From the NCBI RefSeq assembly GCF_000828715.1, contig NZ_AP014583.1, positions 2,788,001-2,852,000 on the forward strand: a stretch of 64,000 bases of DNA, read 5' to 3'. The notes under the pieces are model-generated. The model saw only the letters and a list, made by a program, of their open reading frames with translations. It was not told the DNA's origin and did not search any database. Below, in pieces: positions 1 through 8,784 of this stretch. Positions within the stretch are counted from its first letter, which is position 1. Each line of letters starts with the position of its first letter. The position numbers were made by a program, and so were the translations under genes. Source of the DNA: Winogradskyella sp. PG-2. GTDB taxonomy: Bacteria > Bacteroidota > Bacteroidia > Flavobacteriales > Flavobacteriaceae.

Positions 1-87
1 GTTTTCTAGTTTGGGTTCTAGTGTTTTCTCTTGAGAAAATAAAGCAAGTGTAAATACGCAAAAAGTAAACGTTAGGAATTTAATCAT
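1..87 (-). CDS. Exported protein of unknown function, N-terminal 29 residues only
   Basis: This is the 5' end of a minus-strand gene that runs off the left edge of the window. It starts at the ATG at 87. The visible peptide begins MIKFLTFTFCVFTLALFSQ, a short basic start followed by a hydrophobic stretch and a likely signal-peptidase I site near residues 17-19, so the product is probably exported. No domain is visible in the part present. A near-consensus -7 element (TATCTTTT read on the minus strand) lies just upstream, which fits a separate promoter for this gene. Confidence 0.6.
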   Translation of the reverse strand, partial: MIKFLTFTFCVFTLALFSQEKTLEPKLEN

Positions 88-183
88 CTTAAAAAATTGA
101 GTTGAAAAGATACGGAATATTTGATATAATGAGCTAAACTACGTTAAGGTTATATCTTATTTTTCTGAAGATTTTAATCCTAG

Positions 184-375
184 TTATCCTATCTGGCCAT
201 CGTCATTGATATCTTTACCAGAACGCTCTTCTAAAACTTTTAAAGTTTTAAGAAGTAGTGCTTTAGTTTTAGTAAGTTCTTCTTCTAATTGTTTTACACG
301 TCCTTCTAAGGATTCGGCTTTGCCTTTTTGTTCCTCGATTTCGCTTTGTTGGATAAGATCCCAAAATAGTCCCAT
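184..375 (-). CDS. Small coiled-coil protein with EF-hand/dockerin-like tail
   Basis: A 63-residue protein I cannot name. Residues 9-52 are charged and heptad-like (rich in Glu, Lys, Leu), which predicts one coiled coil. The last residues, KDINDDGQIG, resemble the first nine positions of a calcium-binding DxNxDG loop as seen in EF-hands and dockerins, but the chain ends before the closing acidic residue. There is no signal peptide or membrane segment, so it is probably cytoplasmic. It is chosen over the overlapping plus-strand frame because its composition is that of a real soluble protein and it lies on the same strand as its neighbours. It sits alone between two minus-strand exported-protein genes. 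Confidence 0.6.
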   Translation of the reverse strand: MGLFWDLIQQSEIEEQKGKAESLEGRVKQLEEELTKTKALLLKTLKVLEERSGKDINDDGQIG

Positions 376-460
376 TGACGGTTGGTTTTAAAAAGTAGGG
401 ACAGTAATTGTAGTTATGGGTAATTTAACTATGACTATGGATATGTTTTAAAATGTTACA

Positions 461-1720
461 TTATCTAATATAGGTTACTTTAGAAATAAGTCCGTCTTCA
501 ATTTCATAAATAGCTACTGTGTTAAATACTTTACCGTTAGCAGTTATTTGTTTTTCATCAATGACTTTATTACCAAGAACTATCCTTTTACTTACTGTAG
601 CTTTTATATCTGGTGTGTTTTTAAACCAAGAAATATAGTCTTTACGCATTTGGTCTTGTCCTTTTGATAAGGGTTTGCTAGGGAAATCATATACTTCTAC
701 ATCCTTTGAGTGTGCAGCCATAAATGCATTAATATTTTTTGCATTATAGGCTTCTAATTGGCTTTGTACTATAGCAACCATTTTAGCATTTTCTTCGGTT
801 AATTGCTCGCTTGTTTGTTCTGTTACTATTTCTGTATTGCCTTCTTTAGGGTTATTTGAGGCAACATCACCAACAATTAGTAGTTTAGAACTAGCAGCAT
901 TTACAATAAGTCGTGTTATTTTAGTGATTCCGTTAGACGATAAGTCAGTAACTTTCTTCCAATCATTATCACGTTTTAAAGTTAATTTGTAGAGTACACT
1001 ATTTTTTCCTGATAGTAAAGTTCGACCATTTAACCAGCATATATCCTCAATTCCTGGCATAGTATAGGCTAATAGTCTGGTTTTACCAGTTGTTGTATTT
1101 AACGTCCTTATTTCCCACTGTTTTTCATTCTTTTTAGAAATATAGCTCACTAAGTTAGACTTGGGTATTTTATGAAATGAACGCCCTACTTTAGTATCAA
1201 ATTTTCTATTAGTACCTTCACTTATATTTGTTACGTATAGATTTAAATCTTCACCTTCAATTACTGCTGATACAACAGTGTTTTCATCTGACCATGTATA
1301 ATAGGCTACAACTAAATCTTTAATAAGTTGAGTTGATTCACCGTTACTCAAATTATAAGAATATAAACCTTGTTTGCCATCTTTATCTAAGCGTACGGCT
1401 GAAACTGCATTTTTGTTTGGGATCTTAATCGGAGAATATTCGCCATCCTCTGTGAAATTAAGCCAAACCTTTGAGCTGTAATTACTAAAATACTGCATGA
1501 TATCTGTTTGACCGTTGCGCGTGGAAGCATATAAAATGCGTTCGTCATTTAAAAAAGAAGGTTGGTTATCGTACCCTTCGTTACTCGATATATTTTTGTG
1601 GTTAGCTACACTAATATCATAGTTTAGTCTGCTTATATCAAACAAATGTACATCAGGATTTGTTTGAGCAAATGTATAAGCAGATAAAGCTAAAATAGCT
1701 GTAATAAAAAGTCGTTTCAT
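461..1720 (-). CDS. Exported TolB/PD40-like beta-propeller protein with C-terminal SnoaL-like domain
   Basis: A 419-residue protein. Residues 1-18 form a signal peptide ending AYTFA before Gln. Residues about 45-300 carry repeated propeller-type blades (for example QPSFLNDERILYASTRNGQTD), typical of TolB/PD40 repeats. Residues about 305-418 form an NTF2/SnoaL-like cone domain (QLEAYNAKNINAFMAAHSKD, then a KVIDEKQI strand and a final VAIYEIEDGLISKVTYIR strand), as in DUF4440/SnoaL proteins. This combination suggests a periplasmic protein that senses or binds a small ligand. No catalytic function can be assigned. It is transcribed alone, with about 525 bp of non-coding DNA upstream. Confidence 0.75.
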   Translation of the reverse strand: MKRLFITAILALSAYTFAQTNPDVHLFDISRLNYDISVANHKNISSNEGYDNQPSFLNDERILYASTRNGQTDIMQYFSNYSSKVWLNFTEDGEYSPIKIPNKNAVSAVRLDKDGKQGLYSYNLSNGESTQLIKDLVVAYYTWSDENTVVSAVIEGEDLNLYVTNISEGTNRKFDTKVGRSFHKIPKSNLVSYISKKNEKQWEIRTLNTTTGKTRLLAYTMPGIEDICWLNGRTLLSGKNSVLYKLTLKRDNDWKKVTDLSSNGITKITRLIVNAASSKLLIVGDVASNNPKEGNTEIVTEQTSEQLTEENAKMVAIVQSQLEAYNAKNINAFMAAHSKDVEVYDFPSKPLSKGQDQMRKDYISWFKNTPDIKATVSKRIVLGNKVIDEKQITANGKVFNTVAIYEIEDGLISKVTYIR

Positions 1721-2245
1721 GTTAATAGCAGTTATTATGCTAAATATAATAATTCTATTATTATTTCTTGATCTTTTTATAGAAGTTAAGTAAAGAAATT
1801 TTCGTTTTTGAAAAGCTAAATACTACATTTAAATACACTTTAACGATAAAAAGTTTATTTTTGTCGATTTTTTTATTTATTATTGCACTATCAAACAGTT
1901 GAAAATTAGTATAATACTATTCCATCCGGTTTGTAATTACCCTAAATAATGAAAATTAAATTGTGGTAATAGAAGAGATGAATAATGATTTATTCATTGC
2001 TCGAGTTCATTTGTAGATATGATTATGAACTAATGAAGTTCTTATACTGAATATGAAAACCTATATCTAAGTAGATTATAGGATGGCCAATAAAAGAATA
2101 ATCGTGAAGTAATTTTTATTTTTTGATTTATTTAGTTAGTTAGTGAGAAAAGGCTTCAAAACTTTCTGTTTTGAAGCCTTTTTGCATGAACAAATTGAAA
2201 ATCCAATTGAAATTAATGAATTCGATTTTCTAACTTTAACTTATT
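1721..2245. other. Intergenic region, 525 bp, no supported gene
   Basis: This stretch is very AT-rich and holds only short frames, such as an unremarkable 12-codon frame near 1978. The one firm feature is the terminator hairpin at 2149-2182. A TATATTTA element about 25 nt upstream of the gene at 1720 on the minus strand could be its -7 box but does not match the consensus fully. I see no tRNA, repeat or conserved RNA structure in the rest. Confidence 0.5.
2149..2182 (-). terminator. Rho-independent terminator after the fad operon
   Basis: A perfect inverted repeat (AAGGCTTCAAAA with its complement TTTTGAAGCCTT, 7-nt loop) is flanked by T runs on both strands. It lies 64 nt past the fadE stop codon and would end the minus-strand fad transcript. 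It may also work in the other direction. Confidence 0.85.
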
Positions 2246-4054
2246 TTAAAAGCAGTATTTATTTTCAGCTTTAACTTTTTCAGCTATCTCATTACGTAGG
2301 TCAACGATATCTGGATAGTTCTGATATTTAGTAAAACGCTTTAAGCCCATAAGCATCATACGTTGTTCATCACCTTCAGCAAAAGAAATTATACTCTCTT
2401 TACCTTTATCTTCAATAATATTTATAGCATTATATAAGTATAATTTAGACATTGCGATCTGAACAGATTGCGCTTCTTCACCAAATCGCTTAGCGTTCTT
2501 TTCTGTTCTTAGGATAGCAGATTCAGCCATATATATTTCTATTAATATATCCGCAGCAGCAACTAATAACTGTTGATGGGCTTCTAAATCTTGTCCATAT
2601 TTTTGAACTGCACCACCAGCAACCATTAAGAAAGTCTTTTTGAGCTTCTTAATCATTTCTTTTTCTTCAGAAAACAATTCTGAATAATCTGGTGTTTCAA
2701 AAGAAGGAACTCCCATTAATTCTTCTTGCACTGCTTGGGCAGGACCCAATAAGTCTACATGACCTTTCATAGCTTTCTTAACCAACATACCAACAGATAA
2801 CATTCTGTTAATTTCATTAGTTCCTTCATAGATACGTGCAATACGTGCATCTCTCCAAGCTGCTTCCATTGGTGTTTCTTCAGAGAATCCCATACCTCCA
2901 AAGATTTGAATACCTTCATCAGCACAGTTTTGTACATCTTCAGAAACAGCTACTTTAAGTATAGAACACTCAATAGCATACTCTTCAACACCTTTTAGTT
3001 CAGCTTCTTGGTGTGTATTTCCTGCAGCTACTCTTAAAGAAATTCGATCTTCAATATTTTTGGCAGCTCTGTAAGTTGCAGATTCACCAGCATAGGCATC
3101 AGCTGCCATTTTAGCTAATTTCATTTTTATAGCACCAAAGTCTGCAATAGGTGTTTTAAATTGCTTACGCTCATTAGCATAATTTATAGCCGTAGTTAAA
3201 ATACGTCTTTGCGAATCTAAGCACGCAGCGGCTAATTTTATACGACCGACATTCAGCGCATTCATAGCGATTTTAAAACCTTCACCACGACCTGCAAGCA
3301 TATTCTCTACTGATACAACAGTATCGTTAAAAAATACTTGACGTGTAGAACTTGCTCTAATTCCTAATTTATGTTCTTCTTCTCCTAATGTTATGCCATT
3401 TGGATTTTCTGGATCAAATTCAACAATAAAGCCAGTAATGTTCTTATCATCTTCAATACGAGCGAATACAATCATCAAGCTACAAAAACCTGCATTTGAG
3501 ATCCACATTTTTTGCCCGTTGATTTTATAAGACTTGCCGTCAGCTGCTAATTCAGCAGTTGTTTTACCAGAATTTGCATCAGATCCTGCACCTGGTTCAG
3601 TCAAACAATACGCACCAAACCATTCGCCTGTAGCTAGCTTAGGAACATATTTTTGTTTTTGCTCTTCTGTTCCATATAACGTAATTGGCATTGTGCCAAT
3701 ACCTGTATGAGCACCGAAAGCAGTACTAAAAGAACCTGTTCCAGATGAAATGTAATCACATGTTAAACATGTAGATACAAAGCCCATTCCTAATCCTCCA
3801 TAAGCTTCAGGAACAGCTACACCAAGAAAACCAAGTTCACCAGCTTTGCGCATAACGTCTTCCGTTAAGGCGTAATCTTTTGCCTCAAACCTGTCTTTAT
3901 GAGCAACAATTTCACGGTCATTGAATTCCATAACCGCTTCTTTCATCATATTTTGTTCTTCCGAAAAATCTTCTGGTGTGAATACATCTTCACAGTTTGT
4001 TTCTTTTACTAGGAATTGACCTCCGCGTAGGATATCTTTTTCAGTTGCTTCCAT
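2246..4054 (-). CDS. fadE: Acyl-CoA dehydrogenase of the FadNAE type
   Basis: A 602-residue flavoprotein catalysing the first, FAD-dependent step of beta-oxidation (acyl-CoA to trans-2-enoyl-CoA). The acyl-CoA dehydrogenase signature CLTEPGAGSDA is at about 150-160. The FAD and base motif IYEGTNEINR is at 408-417, with the likely catalytic glutamate at about 410. Residues beyond about 440 form the extra helical C-terminal domain seen in the 600-residue class, related to VLCAD/ACAD9 and Bacillus FadE. It is the last gene of the MarR-fadN-fadA-fadE unit, 27 nt after fadA, and is followed by a terminator at 2149-2182. All expected motifs are present. Confidence 0.93.
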   Translation of the reverse strand: MEATEKDILRGGQFLVKETNCEDVFTPEDFSEEQNMMKEAVMEFNDREIVAHKDRFEAKDYALTEDVMRKAGELGFLGVAVPEAYGGLGMGFVSTCLTCDYISSGTGSFSTAFGAHTGIGTMPITLYGTEEQKQKYVPKLATGEWFGAYCLTEPGAGSDANSGKTTAELAADGKSYKINGQKMWISNAGFCSLMIVFARIEDDKNITGFIVEFDPENPNGITLGEEEHKLGIRASSTRQVFFNDTVVSVENMLAGRGEGFKIAMNALNVGRIKLAAACLDSQRRILTTAINYANERKQFKTPIADFGAIKMKLAKMAADAYAGESATYRAAKNIEDRISLRVAAGNTHQEAELKGVEEYAIECSILKVAVSEDVQNCADEGIQIFGGMGFSEETPMEAAWRDARIARIYEGTNEINRMLSVGMLVKKAMKGHVDLLGPAQAVQEELMGVPSFETPDYSELFSEEKEMIKKLKKTFLMVAGGAVQKYGQDLEAHQQLLVAAADILIEIYMAESAILRTEKNAKRFGEEAQSVQIAMSKLYLYNAINIIEDKGKESIISFAEGDEQRMMLMGLKRFTKYQNYPDIVDLRNEIAEKVKAENKYCF

Positions 4055-4081
4055 TTTATATAATTATATTTAGTTCTTTAT

Positions 4082-5275
4082 TTAGTTTAAAAATTCAAAT
4101 AATCCACAAGCACCTTGACCAGTACCAACGCACATGGTTACTGCTCCGTATTTACCTTGCATATTTTGCTTACGCATCTCATCAAATAATTGTACCGAAA
4201 GCTTAGCACCTGTACATCCTAATGGATGGCCTAATGCAATAGCACCTCCGTTTACATTAATGATATCTGGATTTAAGTTTAATTCTCTGATTACAGCTAA
4301 TGATTGAGAAGCAAATGCTTCATTTAATTCAATTAGAGATAAATCATCTTGTTTTAAACCTGCTTGTTTTAGAGCTTTAGGAATTGCTTTTACTGGACCA
4401 ATACCCATAATACGTGGCTCAACACCTGCAGCAGCATAATTAACCATTCGTGCAACAGGTTCTAGATTTAATTCTTTAACCATATCCTCACTCATTACCA
4501 TTACAAAAGCGGCACCATCACTCATTTGAGATGAGTTACCAGCTGTAACACTTCCACCAGCAGCAAATACAGCTCTAAGTTTTGCTAAAGCAGCTTTATT
4601 AGTACCTGCACGAGGACCTTCATCCTTAGTTACAGTATAAGATTTTGTTGCTTTTTTTCCATTTGCATCGATATAGGTTTGTTCTACATTAATAGGAACA
4701 ATTTGGTCTTGAAAACGATCTTCAGCCAATGCTCTCAATGCCTTCATGTGAGAATTATATGCAAACTCATCTTGATCCTCTCGAGATACGTTGAATTGGT
4801 TAGCAACAGCTTCTGCTGTATTACCCATTCCCCAATAATAATCCTCATGACCAGCTTTTACAATAGCATCGTAGTTTAATTCTGGTTTAAAACCAGTCAT
4901 AGGTACACTACTCATACTTTCTGCTCCTCCAGCAATTATACAATCGGCCATTCCTGCTTGGATTTTTGCCGTAGCCATTCCGATAGTTTCTACTCCAGAA
5001 GAGCAAAAACGATTTACTGTTACACCAGGAACATCAATTACTTCTAATCCCATTAAAGAGATTAAACGTGCCATATTAAGCCCTTGTGAACCTTCTGGCA
5101 TGGCGTTACCAACGATAACATCGTCAATTCGTTTTGGATCTAAATTTGGCAATTCTTTCATCATATGTTTGATGGTTTCTGCTGCCAATTCATCTGTTCT
5201 TTTAAAACGGAATACACCCTTTGGCGCTTTGCCAACTGCCGTTCTATATGCTTTTACTATATATGCTGTTTTCAT
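4082..5275 (-). CDS. fadA: Acetyl-CoA C-acyltransferase (3-ketoacyl-CoA thiolase)
   Basis: A 397-residue thiolase that cleaves 3-ketoacyl-CoA to acetyl-CoA and a shortened acyl-CoA. The nucleophile is Cys91 in VNRFCSSGVETI. The GHPLGCTGAK motif gives the active-site histidine at about 350, and Cys382 in CVGTGQGACG is the second catalytic cysteine. The length matches FadA/AtoB. It follows fadN by 4 nt and precedes fadE, the same gene order as Bacillus subtilis fadNAE, so it most likely acts on the products of those two enzymes in the cytoplasm. Confidence 0.95.
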   Translation of the reverse strand: MKTAYIVKAYRTAVGKAPKGVFRFKRTDELAAETIKHMMKELPNLDPKRIDDVIVGNAMPEGSQGLNMARLISLMGLEVIDVPGVTVNRFCSSGVETIGMATAKIQAGMADCIIAGGAESMSSVPMTGFKPELNYDAIVKAGHEDYYWGMGNTAEAVANQFNVSREDQDEFAYNSHMKALRALAEDRFQDQIVPINVEQTYIDANGKKATKSYTVTKDEGPRAGTNKAALAKLRAVFAAGGSVTAGNSSQMSDGAAFVMVMSEDMVKELNLEPVARMVNYAAAGVEPRIMGIGPVKAIPKALKQAGLKQDDLSLIELNEAFASQSLAVIRELNLNPDIINVNGGAIALGHPLGCTGAKLSVQLFDEMRKQNMQGKYGAVTMCVGTGQGACGLFEFLN

Positions 5276-5279
5276 TTTC

Positions 5280-7688
5280 TTAGTTTCTTAAAGGTTTACC
5301 TTTCGTTAACATGTGCTGTATTCTCTCTAAAGTTTTACGCTCAGTACATAAAGACAAGAACGCTTCTCGTTCAAGATCCAATAAATATTGTTCACTAACT
5401 AGAGTTGGTTCAGACAAATCTCCTCCAGCCATAACGTAGGCTAGTTTATTTGCAATTTTCATGTCGTGCTCACTGATATATTTAGAATCTTTCATAGAAT
5501 CTGTACCAACTAAGAACATTCCTAATGCTTGTTTACCTAATACTTTTACATCAGTTCGTTTTACAGGTTGAGTATAACCCATATCTGCCATAAGTTTGGC
5601 ATGTTGTTTTGCAACTGCTATTTGACGATCCTTATTAACAACTACGATATCTTTTCCTTTTTGAAGAATCCCTAAATCATACGCTTCATATGCAGAAGTT
5701 GCTACTTTGGCCATTCCTATAGTTAAGAAGTATTCTTGAAGCGTGTTTAATTGCACATCTCCTTTTTTAAAGGTATCTGATGCTCTTAAAGCCATTTCTT
5801 TAGAACCTCCACCACCAGGAATTACACCAACACCAAACTCTACAAGTCCAATGTATGTCTCAGCGGCTGCAACGACTTTGTCTGCATGCATTGATAATTC
5901 ACAAGCTCCACCTAAAGACATTCCGTGAGGCGCAGCAACTGTTGGAATAGAAGAATAACGCATTCTCATCATTGAATCTTGAAAGAATTTAATGGCCATA
6001 TTAAGCTCATCGTATTCTTGTTCGGCTGCCATCATAAATATCATGCCTATGTTTGCACCAACAGAAAAATTATCTGCTTGGTTACCAACAACTAATCCGG
6101 CGAAATCTTTTTCAGCAATATCAATCGCTTTATTTAAACCTGTTAATACATCACCACCAATAGTGTTCATTTTAGATCGGAATTCTACATTAAGGATTCC
6201 ATCTCCTAAATCTTCAACTACAACTCCAGAATTCTTGTAGACTTCAGTTGTTTTTCTAATATTATCTAATATGATAAAGCTGTCTTGACCTGGAATCTTT
6301 TCTTGAGATTTCTTTGGAATATCATAGGTATAAGTTGCACCATCTTTCACAGTGTAAAATGAAGTACTACCTGATGCTAACATTTCTGTCACCCAAGCGC
6401 TAGGTTCTATGCCTTCAGTCTTCATCATTTCAATTCCTTTTTCAACTCCGATAGCGTCCCAAATTTGGAAAGGACCGTGTCCCCAACCAAATCCTGCTTT
6501 CATTGCATCATCAATTTTATATAAGTCTTCTGTAATCTCAGGAATACGATTAGATACGTAAGCAAATAAAGCGGAAAGATGCTTTCTATAGAATTCCCCA
6601 GCTTTATCTTTTCCTTTTACTAATACTTTAAAACGATCAGCAACATTATCAATTGTTTTTGTTAGTTCTAGCGTAGCAAATTTTGCACGCATTTTAGATC
6701 TATACTCTAAAGTGTTTAAGTCTAGGGAAAGAATTTCCTTTTTGCCTTCTACAGAAATCGATTTTTTATAAAAACCTTGACCTGTTTTACTTCCTAACCA
6801 CTTATTTTCCAGCATCGTATTGATGAAATCTGGGATATTAAATAAGTCTAACTGCTCATCATTAGGACAATTATCTTTTATTCCATTAGCAACATGAACT
6901 AACGTGTCTAAACCAACAACATCTACTGTACGGAAGGTAGCCGATTTAGGGCGACCTATTACTGGGCCAGATAACTTATCAACTTCCTCGATGGTAAGAT
7001 TTAATTCCTTAACCACATGAAAGACATTCATTATACTGAAAATACCTATTCTATTTCCAATAAAGGCTGGTGTGTCTTTAGCAACAACCGAAGTTTTTCC
7101 CAAGAATTGTTCACCATAACCATTTAAAAATTCTAATACTGAAGCATCAGTTTTAGGTCCAGGTATGATTTCGAATAACTTTAAATATCTCGCAGGATTA
7201 AAGAAATGTGTACCACAGAAATGCTTCTGAAAATCTTCACTTCTTCCTTCGCTCATAAACTTAATTGGAATACCAGAAGTGTTCGAAGTAATCAAAGTTC
7301 CTGGTGTTCTATATTTTTCTAAATTTTCAAAGACTTGTTGTTTAATGTCTAGACGTTCTACAACAACTTCCATAATCCAATCGACATCCTTTACCTTAGC
7401 TATATCGTCTTCAAGGTTTCCAGTTGTTATTTTACTTTTAAACGAATTATGATAGAGTGGTGCAGGTTTTGATTTAATTGATGCAGTAAGTGCATCATTA
7501 ACTAACCTATTTCTGACAACTTTATCTTCTAAAGTTAAACCCTTAGCTTTTTCCTTATCATTAAGTTCTCTTGGAACAATGTCTAATAACAAGACATCAA
7601 CACCAATATTTACAAAATGACAAGCTATTCCGCTTCCCATAATACCCGAACCAATAATCGCTATTTTTTTAATTCTACGTTTACTCAT
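5280..7688 (-). CDS. fadN: 3-hydroxyacyl-CoA dehydrogenase / enoyl-CoA hydratase fusion
   Basis: An 802-residue bifunctional enzyme for the hydration and second oxidation steps of beta-oxidation. The N-terminal half is the dehydrogenase: the Rossmann motif GSGIMGSG is at about 13-20, and HFFNPARYLKLFEIIPG is the family signature. The C-terminal region, about residues 490-700, is an enoyl-CoA hydratase/crotonase fold (GMSLGGACELSMHAD, GVGVIPGGGGSKEM). This order, dehydrogenase first, is that of Bacillus FadN (about 789 aa) and the opposite of E. coli FadB. It starts one base after the stop of the MarR gene, so the two are almost certainly cotranscribed. Confidence 0.95.
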   Translation of the reverse strand: MSKRRIKKIAIIGSGIMGSGIACHFVNIGVDVLLLDIVPRELNDKEKAKGLTLEDKVVRNRLVNDALTASIKSKPAPLYHNSFKSKITTGNLEDDIAKVKDVDWIMEVVVERLDIKQQVFENLEKYRTPGTLITSNTSGIPIKFMSEGRSEDFQKHFCGTHFFNPARYLKLFEIIPGPKTDASVLEFLNGYGEQFLGKTSVVAKDTPAFIGNRIGIFSIMNVFHVVKELNLTIEEVDKLSGPVIGRPKSATFRTVDVVGLDTLVHVANGIKDNCPNDEQLDLFNIPDFINTMLENKWLGSKTGQGFYKKSISVEGKKEILSLDLNTLEYRSKMRAKFATLELTKTIDNVADRFKVLVKGKDKAGEFYRKHLSALFAYVSNRIPEITEDLYKIDDAMKAGFGWGHGPFQIWDAIGVEKGIEMMKTEGIEPSAWVTEMLASGSTSFYTVKDGATYTYDIPKKSQEKIPGQDSFIILDNIRKTTEVYKNSGVVVEDLGDGILNVEFRSKMNTIGGDVLTGLNKAIDIAEKDFAGLVVGNQADNFSVGANIGMIFMMAAEQEYDELNMAIKFFQDSMMRMRYSSIPTVAAPHGMSLGGACELSMHADKVVAAAETYIGLVEFGVGVIPGGGGSKEMALRASDTFKKGDVQLNTLQEYFLTIGMAKVATSAYEAYDLGILQKGKDIVVVNKDRQIAVAKQHAKLMADMGYTQPVKRTDVKVLGKQALGMFLVGTDSMKDSKYISEHDMKIANKLAYVMAGGDLSEPTLVSEQYLLDLEREAFLSLCTERKTLERIQHMLTKGKPLRN

Positions 7689-7689
7689 C

Positions 7690-8145
7690 TTACTTTAAAA
7701 TGTGTTCTTTTTGATTGTATATTTTTTTATTAGAAATCATATTATTAATGACTTCTGCAACTTCATAAAAATGATTTAATTTATCCTCAGAAATATTTTG
7801 ACGAATCGTATTATTAAAAGTTAATACACGTTCTCTTGAGTACTCTCTTTTTTCTCTACCAAATTCTGTTAGAAAGATTAGTACTCCACGACCATCTTCA
7901 GGATTTGGTTTGCGTTCTATTAACCCTTTTTCTTCCATGGTTTTTAAAGTACGAGATAAGCTTGTAGCTTCCATTCCCATTTTTGGACCTAAAGAAGTAG
8001 AAGGTGTACCATTTTCTGGATCGATGCTTAATAAAGTAAATCCAGTTGCCATAGTACTGTCGAACTTAGCAGCTTCTTCATTATACATTTTATTAACTGC
8101 TAACCATGTGGTTCTCAGTATATAATCAATGGTTTTGTCTTTCAT
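7690..8145 (-). CDS. MarR-family transcriptional regulator of the fad operon
   Basis: A 151-residue winged-helix protein of the MarR family. The wing is recognisable in LIERKPNPEDGRGVLIFLT, and the recognition-helix region is MGMEATSLSRTLKTMEEKG. It is the first gene of the fadN-fadA-fadE unit, with a 1-nt gap to fadN. It therefore likely represses this operon and itself, released by an acyl-CoA or fatty acid. The ligand is an inference. A 12-bp perfect palindrome at 8182-8193 next to its -7 element is the obvious operator candidate. Confidence 0.9.
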   Translation of the reverse strand: MKDKTIDYILRTTWLAVNKMYNEEAAKFDSTMATGFTLLSIDPENGTPSTSLGPKMGMEATSLSRTLKTMEEKGLIERKPNPEDGRGVLIFLTEFGREKREYSRERVLTFNNTIRQNISEDKLNHFYEVAEVINNMISNKKIYNQKEHILK

Positions 8146-8162
8146 AGCTTTTTGTTGGAACC

Positions 8163-8170
8163 CAAAGATA
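8163..8170 (-). promoter_or_regulatory. Bacteroidota -7 promoter element for marR-fadNAE
   Basis: Read on the minus strand this is TATCTTTG, a full match to TANNTTTG. It lies 18 nt upstream of the MarR start codon and would give a leader of only about 10 nt. The palindrome at 8182-8193 occupies the spacer and -33 region. Confidence 0.65.
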
Positions 8171-8181
8171 CTAAAAAATAC

Positions 8182-8193
8182 TATGCATGCATA
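8182..8193. promoter_or_regulatory. Candidate MarR operator palindrome
   Basis: TATGCATGCATA is a perfect 12-bp palindrome, and imperfect symmetry continues for a few bases on each side. It sits 11 bp upstream of the -7 element, so a bound dimer would cover the promoter. Dyad symmetry of this size next to the gene's own promoter is usual for MarR autoregulation. The assignment is by position only. Confidence 0.55.
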
Positions 8194-8235
8194 ATAAATT
8201 AATGAAATTTTGATGCTTTAGTTGAGAACAAATAA

Positions 8236-8260
8236 AAAGCGCCACATATTGAGGCGCTTT
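8236..8260 (-). terminator. Rho-independent terminator of the small membrane protein gene
   Basis: AAAGCGCC pairs perfectly with GGCGCTTT across a 9-nt loop, with T-rich tracts outside the stem on both strands. It lies 22 nt past the stop codon of the minus-strand gene at 8283 and separates it from the fad operon. Confidence 0.85.
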
Positions 8261-8282
8261 ATTATTTTATTTCTGCTTTTTG

Positions 8283-8670
8283 CTAAGCTAATTTACCATT
8301 TAAAGCTCCTACAACACCTCCTACAGCAGTTGCTAGAAGTATTGAAATAATTATATCTACTCCAAAGCTTTCATAAGTCATACTTGTATCCATACCCATT
8401 TTAAATAGGTTAGTAATTAAGCCCATGAAAACACCAATGATAGCTCCAGCTTTTGCTCCTGTAGCTAATGTTGTTATGTGAGCCCACTTATTAAAGATAT
8501 AAGAAATAAAAAAACCAAAAGTTAAACAGCCTAATAGAATTAATACCATTATTTTAGTTGATTCCTCTGGTTGAGGGAAATAATCTTTAAATAAAATACC
8601 GTAGCCATCCTAATAGCCAATATACAATGCCGCCAACTAAGCCGGCAACTACAAAAGTTTTTGTTTTCAT
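8283..8670 (-). pseudogene. Small multi-pass membrane protein, frameshifted
   Basis: The longest open frame (8283-8549, 88 aa) begins in the middle of the protein. A better start is the ATG at 8670, giving MKTKTFVVAGLVGGIVYW, a first membrane segment. That frame is lost near 8603-8612 and the frame leading into the 88-aa part takes over (GILFKDYFPQPEESTKIMV). The two parts joined give about 129 residues with four hydrophobic segments, as expected for one small inner-membrane protein. The shift equals one extra or two missing bases. No function can be assigned. A sequencing error is possible. Confidence 0.65.
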
Positions 8671-8733
8671 AATATTATATGTTTTAGTTAGTAAGTCTAA
8701 AGATATAATATTTGTATAGAGTGCTATAAATCA

Positions 8734-8749
8734 GTAAGTAATGACTTAC
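8734..8749. repeat. Short inverted repeat between fadD-like gene and membrane protein gene
   Basis: GTAAGT, four bases, ACTTAC form a perfect 6-bp dyad. It lies 64 bp upstream of the start at 8670 and 36 bp past the acyl-CoA ligase stop. It has no T run, so it is more likely an operator half-site pair than a terminator. No cognate protein is known. Confidence 0.35.
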
Positions 8750-8784
8750 ATACTACTTATTTTTTTAACTAGGTACTTAGAATT

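Noticed and set aside
1978..2020. Short frame MNNDLFIARVHL in the 525-bp gap
   Set aside because: Only 12 codons, with no start signal and no continuation in other frames.
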